Below, piece after piece: positions 10,083 through 18,729 of a stretch of DNA of 64,000 nucleotides (position 1 is the stretch's first letter; the number at the start of each line of letters is the position of its first letter). The stretch covers positions 68,292,389 to 68,356,388 of the forward strand of contig NC_133653.1 of assembly GCF_009905375.1 (NCBI RefSeq), in the 5' to 3' direction. The stretch comes from Apium graveolens. Taxonomy: Eukaryota; Streptophyta; Magnoliopsida; Apiales; Apiaceae. The notes below the pieces were generated by a model. It did not search any database. It was not told the DNA's origin and saw only the letters and a program-made list of their open reading frames with translations. The position numbers were made by a program, and so were the translations under genes.

Positions 10083-12449
10083 GAGAGATGAATCAGATTC
10101 TGAGGATCAGATTCCCTCTTCAGAACCTATGATAGATGAAGCTGAGAAGGCAACTTCTCAGAAGGATTCTGCAATTGGGGGTTCTAGGCTTCTCAAGAGG
10201 CTTAGACGTATGACGGTTCCTGCAACTCCCAAGGAATCCAAATCAACAAGGAAGTACAAGAAACAGAGGGCACAGAGGCCAGTTTCAGATGATGAGGAGG
10301 AAGCAACTAAGGAAGGGGATCAGGAATCTCTGATCTCACAAGACAAGGAATTTGCTCCAGTCACTTCTTCTCCATCAACTCCATCTCAGGAACCTGTATC
10401 TGACAAGGCTAATTCACCTTCTATATCTCTTGTTGATCCAGGCACAAGTGCTGAAATTGATATTCAGAACTTGGTTGTGCCTGAAATACTTTTCTTAGAA
10501 GCTCCAACAGCAAATAATCCTTCCACAACACCTGTTACTGATGCTGTTCAAACTCCTGAGTTATCACTAACACCTTCTCTGCATCAAGATGATGATCAGA
10601 TTTTAGGTGAGCATCAGGATATGGCTGTTGATCAGAACTTAGTATCAGATCAGCAATTAGAGGATGTTGAAGCCTCCATTGCTACTCATACAGTTGTCTT
10701 ATCAGAAGATACTGATTCTTTAAGTTCTGATGCTGCAAATGTTGGAGATACTGGTGAAGCTGCTACAACTGTAGATGCTGATGAAGCAGGTCCTTCAGGA
10801 CATACTCCTCCACTGACTCTTCCTAAGTCTGAACTGCTAAAGGAGTTTGTTATCAGGGATGCACCAGTACCTTGGAGTGAAACTCCTGCAGGTCAGGAGT
10901 GGACTAAGGAATGGAACTCAGTTTCATGTGTTCCAAATGCTTTACATCTTGCTGAGCACTTGACTAAAGCTGATGAAATGTTACATTCTGATGATTTTAA
11001 AATCCAGCTTAGAGTCACTGCATTGAGTACTAAACATCTACAAGGTCTTCATTCCAACACTCATGCAGAGCTACACAAGATTCAGGAGAACTTTATTAAA
11101 CAGGAACAAGTTTGGAAACTTGATAAGAAAAAGTTCTTCCAACCTACCATTGACAGGGTTGCTTATATTGAGAAAACTCAAGAGAAGCAACAAGCTCAGA
11201 TTGATCAAATTCTGACAAATCAAGCTTCTCAGCAATCGCAACTTACTGAAATCCAGACCTCAGTGGAACTACTTATCTCTCTTTTATTACCTGCTGATGC
11301 CAAAAAGGGGGAGAAGGTAATTAAGTCCAAATGCAAAACCAACAAGTCACTGCAAGGAAAGGATGATGGAAAAGATGACCAAGGAAACTCTGGAATGGGT
11401 GGTGGTCATAGTCAAGGTAGAAGGTTTACATCAAGACAAGCTAGTCACAGAACAAGTTCTGATACTGGGAAAAGAATAAGTTCTGCTGCTGGTAAAAGGA
11501 TAAGTTCTGATGAACTTCTAGATCTTGATGAGGAAATGTCAAGACAGTTATTTCTTCAAGAAAATCCAGGGATGGACTTGGAAAGTTTAAAGGAAGAAGA
11601 AGCCAGACTTAAATCAGAGAAAGTCACATCTAATTCTGAAGCTTCTGGTAAAAAGTTACTTCCAAAACCTAAAGGCATTGTGATCAAAGAAAGGATACAT
11701 ACTGAAGAAACTTTGGCTAGATCACAACCACAGATAGATCCAAGATCCAAGGGTAAAGAAAAGGTTGGTGAACCTATCAAGCCTTATGTACCTCCTGAGG
11801 AAGAAGAAATTACTGATGGAAAAGATAATCTTGCTCTGACTTCAAGAAAAGTTCTTAAAACAACCTCTGACATGGCTCAAGTTGTTCAGAGTCAAGAAAT
11901 TGTAAGTTCTGATATTCAGAAGAAGCAAGTAACCTCTGACAGTGCTCAAGTTAACTTGATATCAGAAAATAAATCTAAAATACTCCTACCAGGATTCACT
12001 AAAGCAAAACAGACTCAATCTTTGAAGACTACTTCAAGTGGTTTTGAAGCAAGAGTAGTTACTGGAAAGGAAGCTAGAGATAAAACTGGATTGGGAAGTG
12101 CTGATGAAAGAAGAGTACACAACACTACCGATGATCCAACTTCCTTGAGTGAACCAGGTATTGGAGCAACTCCTGAGAGATTGAATCAACTAGAATCTGT
12201 ACAGATGGTTTACCATACCTTCTTGAAAGAATACATCATGTTGTATTTCATGACAGATGGTAGGGTTTATCATATAAGACAAAATGCCATTCCATTGAAG
12301 TATTTTGAAGAATTGGAGCATGTATTATTCTTACTTCAAGTGGATGACAGAATAACAGAGACTGCTGCAAACTACTTAAAGGAACAGATTCAGAGATAGA
12401 AAAGACTTTATTCTGTTAAGTCTGACAGCAGATATGTTCCAAAGTACAG
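10081..12449 (+). pseudogene. Broken extra 3' ORF of element A, left part
   Basis: From 10081 the frame matches residue 347 onward of the 1235-aa ORF of copy B. The first 346 codons and the upstream leader are gone through the internal deletion, so no native start remains. A single C-to-T type change makes a stop at 12397-12399 (CAG AGA TAG, where B reads CAG AGA CAG). The frame would otherwise continue to 12449, where element B is inserted. Remaining content: acidic Ser/Asp/Pro-rich stretch, a predicted coiled coil (Gln/Lys-rich, about 11040-11260), Lys/Arg-rich segment, then the conserved C-terminal domain. The remainder of the ORF lies at 24889-25189. Confidence 0.88.
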
Positions 12450-13048
12450 TGTTAGGTCACACTTTCACTGTAGAGGGGGTGAATACAGTGTTTATTACAA
12501 TCAAATCAAACTTCAAGAACTTATGTAACAGAAAACAAACTTTATTTAAACAATAAACTCTGTTACAATCTGGAACTGTTATCTCTCAGTGATGAACAAA
12601 ATATCACGAGAGCTGCTAGGGTTATAATAAATAATATTCTCGATAATGATAACACTTATAGTGTAAACCCTATGTCTGTGTTTATATACTACACAGTTAC
12701 AAGATAATCGCTAATTGATATGGAATATAATTCTGCTTCCTAAAATATATCAATCAGATATCTTCTATTCCAAGTATTCCATTCTTCACGGAATTCCTTC
12801 TTCATGCATATCTCTTCTTATGTTTATCTTGATCTTCTTAACTTTAATCAGCTACTGTCCTTATCTGATCGTCCTTCAGCACTTAAGTTCTGATATCTAT
12901 CTCCTGATAACATAAGTACTGATATCCCTTAAGTTCTGACTTCCAGTATAAGTACTGATCAATTAAGTACTGATTTGTTCTGTTCAAATAAGATCTGAAA
13001 TCTAAACATAAAACATATTAGCCATGACATTATCAAATATATCTAACA
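12450..13048 (-). repeat. 3' LTR of Copia element B
   Basis: On the + strand it reads TGTTAGGTCAC ... TATCTAACA, the reverse complement of the element A LTR. TATA box at 12679-12688 on the - strand. The polypurine tract follows at 13049-13062. Confidence 0.95.
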
Positions 13049-13062
13049 ATCTCCCCCAACTT
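13049..13062 (-). other. Polypurine tract of Copia element B
   Basis: Reads AAGTTGGGGGAGAT on the - strand, directly against the 3' LTR and identical to that of elements A and C. Confidence 0.8.
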
Positions 13063-13255
13063 GTAAATTAACAAAATATACAAGTTTAACAGATATTTGA
13101 TGATGTCAAAAACATTAAGTACAAATGCATGAGAAATAGACAAGATAACTACAACTTACAGTCCTTAAAGTTTTTACCAATTCAACTTCTGATAACAACT
13201 TCAATCTGTATAAATATCAGAATTTAAGCAGTTGTAGATCTTCGACTTGGCTTCA

Positions 13256-16200
13256 TCATTTTCTGATCTCTCTGATGTCAGGAGTTGTTCTGAGATAATT
13301 CTTCAACAAACATTTCTCAGCATATCTGAGTTCATCAATCATTCTCCGTTTGACATCTTTAAGCTCTGCAGTATCTTCACCAGTTTGAAATATTGCAGCT
13401 CTGAGATCATTAATCTTTGCTTTTCTCAACTCCCGATCTAGTCTTATGACATAAGCTTTATTAGACTCTAGATTGAATTCAAGCCCCTTAATACCAAGAT
13501 ATGTTCTGATCTGTGCAGTATTAGGCTTCATATCAACAATATCACCATTGTGATTTCTGTACTTTGGAACATATCTGCTGTCAGACTTAACAGAATAAAG
13601 TCTTTTCTGTCTCTGAATCTGTTCCTTTAAGTAGTTTGCAGCAGTCTCTGTTATTCTGTCATCCACTTGAAGTAAGAATAATACATGCTCCAATTCTTCA
13701 AAATACTTCAATGGAATGGCATTTTGTCTTATATGATAAACCCTACCATCTGTCATGAAATACAACATGATGTATTCTTTCAAGAAGGTATGGTAAACCA
13801 TCTGTACAGATTCTAGTTGATTCAATCTCTCAGGAGTTGCTCCAATACCTGGTTTACTCAAGGAAGTTGGATCATCGGTAGTGTCGTGTACTCTTCTTTC
13901 ATCAGCACTTCCCAATCCAGTTTTATCTCTAGCTTCCCTTCCAGTAACTACTCTTGCTTCAAAACCACTTGAAGTAGTCTTCAAAGATTGAGTCTGTTTT
14001 GCTTTAGTGAATCCTGGTAGGAGTGTTTTAGATTTATTTTCTGATATCAAGTTAACTTGAGCACTGTCAGAGGTTACTTGCTTCTTCTGAATATCAGAAC
14101 TTACAATTTCTTGACTCTGAACAACTTGAGCCATGTCAGAGGTTGTTTTAAGAACTTTTCTTGAAGTCAGAGCAAGATTATCTTTTCCATCAGTAATTTC
14201 TTCTTCCTCAGGAGGTACATAAGGCTTGATAGGTTCACCAACCTTTTCTTTACCCTTGGATCTTGGATCTATCTGTGGTTGTGATCTAGCCAAAGTTTCT
14301 TCAGTATGTATCCTTTCTTTGATCACAATGCCTTTAGGTTTTGGAAGTAACTTTTTACCAGAAGCTTCAGAATTAGATGTGACTTTCTCTGATTTAAGTC
14401 TGGCTTCTTCTTCCTTTAAACTTTCCAAGTCCATCCCTGGATTTTCTTGAAGAAATAACTGTCTTGACATTTCCTCATCAAGATCTAGAAGTTCATCAGA
14501 ACTTATCCTTTTACCAGCAGCAGAACTTATTCTTTTCCCAGTATCAGAACTTGTTCTGTGACTAGCTTGTCTTGATGTAAACCTTCTACCTTGACTATGA
14601 CCACCACCCATTCCAGAGTTTCCTTGGTCATCTTTTCCATCATCCTTTCCTTGCAGTGACTTGTTGGTTTTGCATTTGGACTTAATTACCTTCTCCCCCT
14701 TTTTGGCATCAGCAGGTAATAAAAGAGAGATAAGTAGTTCCACTGAGGTCTGGATTTCAGTAAGTTGCGATTGCTGAGAAGCTTGATTTGTCAGAATTTG
14801 ATCAATCTGAGCTTGTTGCTTCTCTTGAGTTTTCTCAATATAAGCAACCCTGTCAATGGTAGGTTGGAAGAACTTTTTCTTATCAAGTTTCCAAACTTGT
14901 TCCTGTTTAATAAAGTTCTCCTGAATCTTGTGTAGCTCTGCATGAGTGTTGGAATGAAGACCTTGTAGATGTTTAGTACTCAATGCAGTGACTCTAAGCT
15001 GGATTTTAAAATCATCAGAATGTAACATTTCATCAGCTTTAGTCAAGTGCTCAGCAAGATGTAAAGCATTTGGAACACATGAAACTGAGTTCCATTCCTT
15101 AGTCCACTCCTGACCTGCAGGAGTTTCACTCCAAGGTACTGGTGCATCCCTGATAACAAACTCCTTTAGCAGTTCAGACTTAGGAAGAGTCAGTGGAGGA
15201 GTATGTCCTGAAGGACCTGCTTCATCAGCATCTACAGTTGTAGCAGCTTCACCAGTATCTCCAACATTTGCAGCATCAGAACTTAAAGAATCAGTATCTT
15301 CTGATAAGACAACTGTATGAGTAGCAATGGAGGCTTCAACATCCTCTAATTGCTGATCTGATACTAAGTTCTGATCAACAGCCATATCCTGATGCTCACC
15401 TAAAATCTGATCATCATCTTGATGCAGAGAAGGTGTTAGTGATAACTCAGGAGTTTGAACAGCATCAGTAACAGGTGTTGTGGAAGGATTATTTGCTGTT
15501 GGAGCTTCTAAGAAAAGTATTTCAGGCACAACCAAGTTCTGAATATCAATTTCAGCACTTGTGCCTGGATCAACAAGAGATATAGAAGGTGAATTAGCCT
15601 TGTCAGATACAGGTTCCTGAGATGGAGTTGATGGAGAAGAAGTGACTGGAGCAAATTCCTTGTCTTGTGAGATCAGAGATTCCTGATCCCCTTCCTTAGC
15701 TGCTTCCTCCTCATCATCTGAAACTGGCCTCTGTGCCCTCTGTTTCTTGTACTTCCTTGTTGATTTGGATTCCTTGGGAGTTGCAGGAACCGTCATACGT
15801 CTAAGCCTCTTGAGAAGCCTAGAACCCCCAATTGCAGAATCCTTCTGAGAAGTTGCCTTCTCAGCTTCATCTATCATAGGTTCTGAAGAGGGAATCTGAT
15901 CCTCAGAATCTGATTCATCTCTCAAAGTAATCCTCCTCTTCTTCTGAGATGTTTGAGGAACAGTCTTTGTTCTCTTTGGCTTAGAGGATGTAGGCTTCAC
16001 AGTAGGTGCTGAAGAAGAAGGTTGAGCAGTCTGTGAAGTGGAGAGATAGGATTTGAGATAAGTTCTGAGGGTAGGTTGAGTAGAATGAGAGGTAGGGACT
16101 GAGGTTGATGGATTTTGGTTATGGTGAGTTGGTTGAACATTTGAGTAAACAGATTTGTAAGTAGCAGGATCAGCATTTACCAGAATCTGTTTCACAGACT

Positions 16201-16963
16201 GAGGAATCTGTAATTGTCTCACCATTGATTTCTTTGTGTCAGCATTTATCAGGTCGTTAAAGTACCTTTTTGCAACCTTAAAAGGTGGGGTTTGAGTGCT
16301 GACTAACTGGGGTTCAGCAGTACAATACGTATAAATAAGTTGACAGAATCTAGCAAAATAAACAACATCTCGATCCTCTGTCATCCTATCCCCAATAAAA
16401 CCAATTATTCCAGTTGCAAAATCAAAATGAGTTTGATGGATAATAGCATACCCGATGTGCTGACTCAGAATTGGGATGGCATCAAAATTTGAACACTTGT
16501 TGCCAAAAGCCTTGGTGATGCAATCGAAGAAGAAACTCCATTCTCTTCTGATATTAGCCCGTTTCAACTGTCCAAGTTTCGTCAGACTCTTTTCATATCC
16601 CAAATCAGTCATTAACCCCCGAAGGTCTGATTCCTCTGGTATAGAGAAGGTACAATCTTCTGGAAGATGTAATGCTCTTCGTACTGTACCAGGAGTGACT
16701 ACATAGGAAGAATCACCCACTTGGAAGATAATACTGGGAGTTCCTCGTTTACCACCATCATCATAAACTCCAGTCCTCCAGAACCGCAGAACTTGTTGAC
16801 TTGAAAATAATTCAGGCTGAGTTAAGGCGTACCCAACCTCACTATGTGCAAGAAGATCTTGCACTAAATGCAATTCAGATGGAGCTTCAGCATGATCAAG
16901 AATTGCAGCATAGTTGTTTGGAACAAACTTTGCTCCATCAATGATTAAATCCTTTGGTGCCAT
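13256..16963 (-). CDS. Extra 3' ORF (aORF/env-like), complete in element B, 1235 aa
   Basis: It opens with ATG at 16963 in a good plant context (CACATGGCACC) and runs 1235 codons to a stop at 13256. Residues about 1-270 form a compact mixed domain (MAPKDLIIDGAK ..., with Trp- and Phe-rich segments), globular in appearance. About 270-370 is Ser/Thr/Pro- and Lys-rich with possible nuclear-localisation clusters (KPKRTKTV, KKRR). About 370-640 is acidic. About 670-790 is Gln/Lys-rich and likely coiled coil. A Lys/Ser-rich linker follows, then a C-terminal domain (about 1030-1235) conserved in copies A and C. I see no signal peptide, convincing membrane span or catalytic motif, so an envelope role is not supported by sequence. 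Such ORFs occur after pol in SIRE-type Copia elements and their role is unknown. The leader at 16964-17130 looks like that of an independently transcribed gene. Confidence 0.85.
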   Translation of the reverse strand: MAPKDLIIDGAKFVPNNYAAILDHAEAPSELHLVQDLLAHSEVGYALTQPELFSSQQVLRFWRTGVYDDGGKRGTPSIIFQVGDSSYVVTPGTVRRALHLPEDCTFSIPEESDLRGLMTDLGYEKSLTKLGQLKRANIRREWSFFFDCITKAFGNKCSNFDAIPILSQHIGYAIIHQTHFDFATGIIGFIGDRMTEDRDVVYFARFCQLIYTYCTAEPQLVSTQTPPFKVAKRYFNDLINADTKKSMVRQLQIPQSVKQILVNADPATYKSVYSNVQPTHHNQNPSTSVPTSHSTQPTLRTYLKSYLSTSQTAQPSSSAPTVKPTSSKPKRTKTVPQTSQKKRRITLRDESDSEDQIPSSEPMIDEAEKATSQKDSAIGGSRLLKRLRRMTVPATPKESKSTRKYKKQRAQRPVSDDEEEAAKEGDQESLISQDKEFAPVTSSPSTPSQEPVSDKANSPSISLVDPGTSAEIDIQNLVVPEILFLEAPTANNPSTTPVTDAVQTPELSLTPSLHQDDDQILGEHQDMAVDQNLVSDQQLEDVEASIATHTVVLSEDTDSLSSDAANVGDTGEAATTVDADEAGPSGHTPPLTLPKSELLKEFVIRDAPVPWSETPAGQEWTKEWNSVSCVPNALHLAEHLTKADEMLHSDDFKIQLRVTALSTKHLQGLHSNTHAELHKIQENFIKQEQVWKLDKKKFFQPTIDRVAYIEKTQEKQQAQIDQILTNQASQQSQLTEIQTSVELLISLLLPADAKKGEKVIKSKCKTNKSLQGKDDGKDDQGNSGMGGGHSQGRRFTSRQASHRTSSDTGKRISSAAGKRISSDELLDLDEEMSRQLFLQENPGMDLESLKEEEARLKSEKVTSNSEASGKKLLPKPKGIVIKERIHTEETLARSQPQIDPRSKGKEKVGEPIKPYVPPEEEEITDGKDNLALTSRKVLKTTSDMAQVVQSQEIVSSDIQKKQVTSDSAQVNLISENKSKTLLPGFTKAKQTQSLKTTSSGFEARVVTGREARDKTGLGSADERRVHDTTDDPTSLSKPGIGATPERLNQLESVQMVYHTFLKEYIMLYFMTDGRVYHIRQNAIPLKYFEELEHVLFLLQVDDRITETAANYLKEQIQRQKRLYSVKSDSRYVPKYRNHNGDIVDMKPNTAQIRTYLGIKGLEFNLESNKAYVIRLDRELRKAKINDLRAAIFQTGEDTAELKDVKRRMIDELRYAEKCLLKNYLRTTPDIREIRK

Positions 16964-17126
16964 GTGAAAAAATATTGAAATTCAAGTATGCCTGTTAGGT
17001 GTGTGAGATAATGTCTGTATGAAAAACCAACGTGAGAAAGAATGAGAAAGAGAGTAAAAGTAAGAAGAGAGATAAAGTATAAAGAAAGTAAAAGATTAAA
17101 GAAATCTTCTCTCTGTTGTTCTTATA
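16964..17126 (-). promoter_or_regulatory. Candidate internal promoter and leader of the element B extra ORF
   Basis: On the - strand a TATA-like TATAAG (17126-17121) is followed by a pyrimidine-rich, ATG-poor leader of about 130 bases and then CACATGGCACC. Layout and base composition resemble a plant gene 5' UTR. The TATA match is weaker than those at 17971 or 34485. The region is deleted from element A. Confidence 0.4.
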
Positions 17127-17650
17127 CTCGAAGAAAAATGTTACCGTTGGACACCTGTCAGACATGCAGTAATAACGGATAGTTACTGGGCTCGAGAAAA
17201 CAGGAATGATTACTTATCCAGTTGCCTTGATTCAAGGAAAAACCATTTCAGTTATCAAGAGACACAGGTTTAATTCAAAATTGAAACCGTTAGCACTGAT
17301 TGAATTGTTTTTCACTGCAACATTAATATTCTGAAAATGAATCATGTTAAAAATGACCGAGATAATTTCGATGAATAAGTGCTGACAAAGAATCAGAACT
17401 TAAATAAAGACAAAATTTAAATGGTCATCAGAATATCAAGCAGGATTTAACAACACAGATAAAATAACTCAGTGACAAAATCTTGAAGTAAAAACAGTTT
17501 TCATTAATATATCAAGTCAATACATATATGAAATAGAAATTACATCAATACAAGATTTTCCCTAAGCTTCTAATCCTAACGTCAACAGCTTTAGTCCTAG
17601 CTAAGAAGCCTGACAAAGCTGAGGATGAAAAGAACAGGAAGAAGATGAGA
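17127..17650 (-). other. Spacer between the 80-aa ORF and the extra ORF in element B
   Basis: No ORF. On the - strand, just after the small ORF, T- and AT-rich sequence (17480-17560) reads like a plant 3' UTR, with a TGTAA motif and an AATGAAA run. This would suit a separate short transcript. That is inference only. Confidence 0.35.
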
Positions 17651-17896
17651 TTAAGTCATCCTCCTCTTCCTATCTTCGACAAAAAAGATAGCGAGTCGAA
17701 TGATTCGCTCTTGCTGACGGATACGACGAAGGTGAAGGTCTCTTCGAACGGCCACCAGATCACGTTTGATAACCTCTGGAAATTGAATCCAGAGATTGTG
17801 AGGGATGTTGGTGATAGGGTAGGGAGTTGAAATTCCATTCAAAAAGACATGCACAGTCTCATCACCGTAATTGTAGAACCAGCCAAATTCAGCCAT
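17651..17896 (-). CDS. Small ORF (81 codons with stop) with its own TATA box, element B
   Basis: ATG at 17896 in near-ideal plant context (CACAAATGGCTG) and TAA at 17651, giving about 81 residues (MAEFGWFYNYGDETV ... FFVEDRKRRMT). An in-frame upstream Met exists at 17938 but has a poorer context. The first half is aromatic and hydrophobic (GWFYNY, an IPHNLWIQFPEVI segment); the second half is strongly basic (LVAVRRDLHLRRIRQQERIIRL), likely an amphipathic helix. No family recognised. It lies between pol and the extra ORF, is in the same orientation, and has a TATA box 75 bp upstream at 17971-17978. Element A lost it by deletion, so no second copy is in this window to test conservation. It could be a captured host gene fragment or a native accessory gene. 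Confidence 0.5.
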   Translation of the reverse strand: MAEFGWFYNYGDETVHVFLNGISTPYPITNIPHNLWIQFPEVIKRDLVAVRRDLHLRRIRQQERIIRLAIFFVEDRKRRMT

Positions 17897-17970
17897 TTGT
17901 GATAGTAAATGAAAAACAAGACTGAATTTGTGATACAAGTGTGATGAGAAGACTAATGTGAAGTGGTTGC

Positions 17971-17978
17971 ATATATAG
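17971..17978 (-). promoter_or_regulatory. Internal TATA box upstream of the 80-aa ORF in element B
   Basis: CTATATAT on the - strand, flanked by GC-containing sequence (TTGCCTATATATGCAACC). It sits about 75 bp before the ATG, allowing a start site about 30 bp downstream and a short CA/T-rich leader. This is a textbook plant core-promoter arrangement inside a retrotransposon. There is no expression evidence. Confidence 0.5.
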
Positions 17979-18729
17979 GCAAGAGAATGCCAAGAGACAC
18001 AAAGATATTGAATGCAGACAGGTAGAATTAATTCTACCTCGTCTCCCTAGACCTTGAAAAAGAATAACAGTCATTGGAAAAGGAATGTGCACATGTAACA
18101 AGAGTGAACTGTTCAAGGACGAGTGCCATTATGTTTTAACCATAGACTATTAATCTTCCACTTCAACATTTCGAAATTAATCTGAGACTGTTACCAAATT
18201 TTATTCACAGATAAGTCAAGTAAAGGGTTAGACTGAAAAATCAGAACTTAGACCTATACCAGAACTTAACAGTCATCAGAACATAATGTCTTAACTCGAA
18301 CAAGGAATATCTATCTTAGTAAATACTCATACAAGTTCTTAGTTATGAACGTCAGAACTTAATCATCAGAACGTGTAACTAGAACTTGTCCTCAGAATTT
18401 GTGCAAAAGTGACACAATGACTGTTGATCTAAAATAACATAGACCACCACAGAAATTTCATCATTCATATGGAGTGATGTGTGTGTGCATTAAGCTAAAT
18501 AACAGACAAAGAGTAAAGTCTGATCTACTTCAGTACATCTTAGAAATAAGTCATAATTAAAATTTTGCTAAAGAGCTGCCATTATCCTGAAACCTACTGA
18601 TAAATGAGTTCATGCATGAGTTCACCTCTACTGTTTTTGTGCTAATTTTATGCATCTTTTGAAATTCTATTTTACAGAGGCTTCTCAGTGTAAGTGAGTC
18701 ACGACTGTTTATCAGAATTTATGCTATTA
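17979..18729 (-). other. Non-coding pol to small-ORF spacer of element B
   Basis: Collinear with element A 9393-10080 and rich in the dispersed motif (ATCAGAACTT on the + strand). It ends on the pol side at an 11-bp deletion junction (18750-18760). No ORF. Confidence 0.75.

Noticed and set aside
10081..16963. Envelope glycoprotein function for the extra ORF
   Set aside because: No signal peptide, membrane span or cleavage site seen; the label 'env-like' rests only on position.
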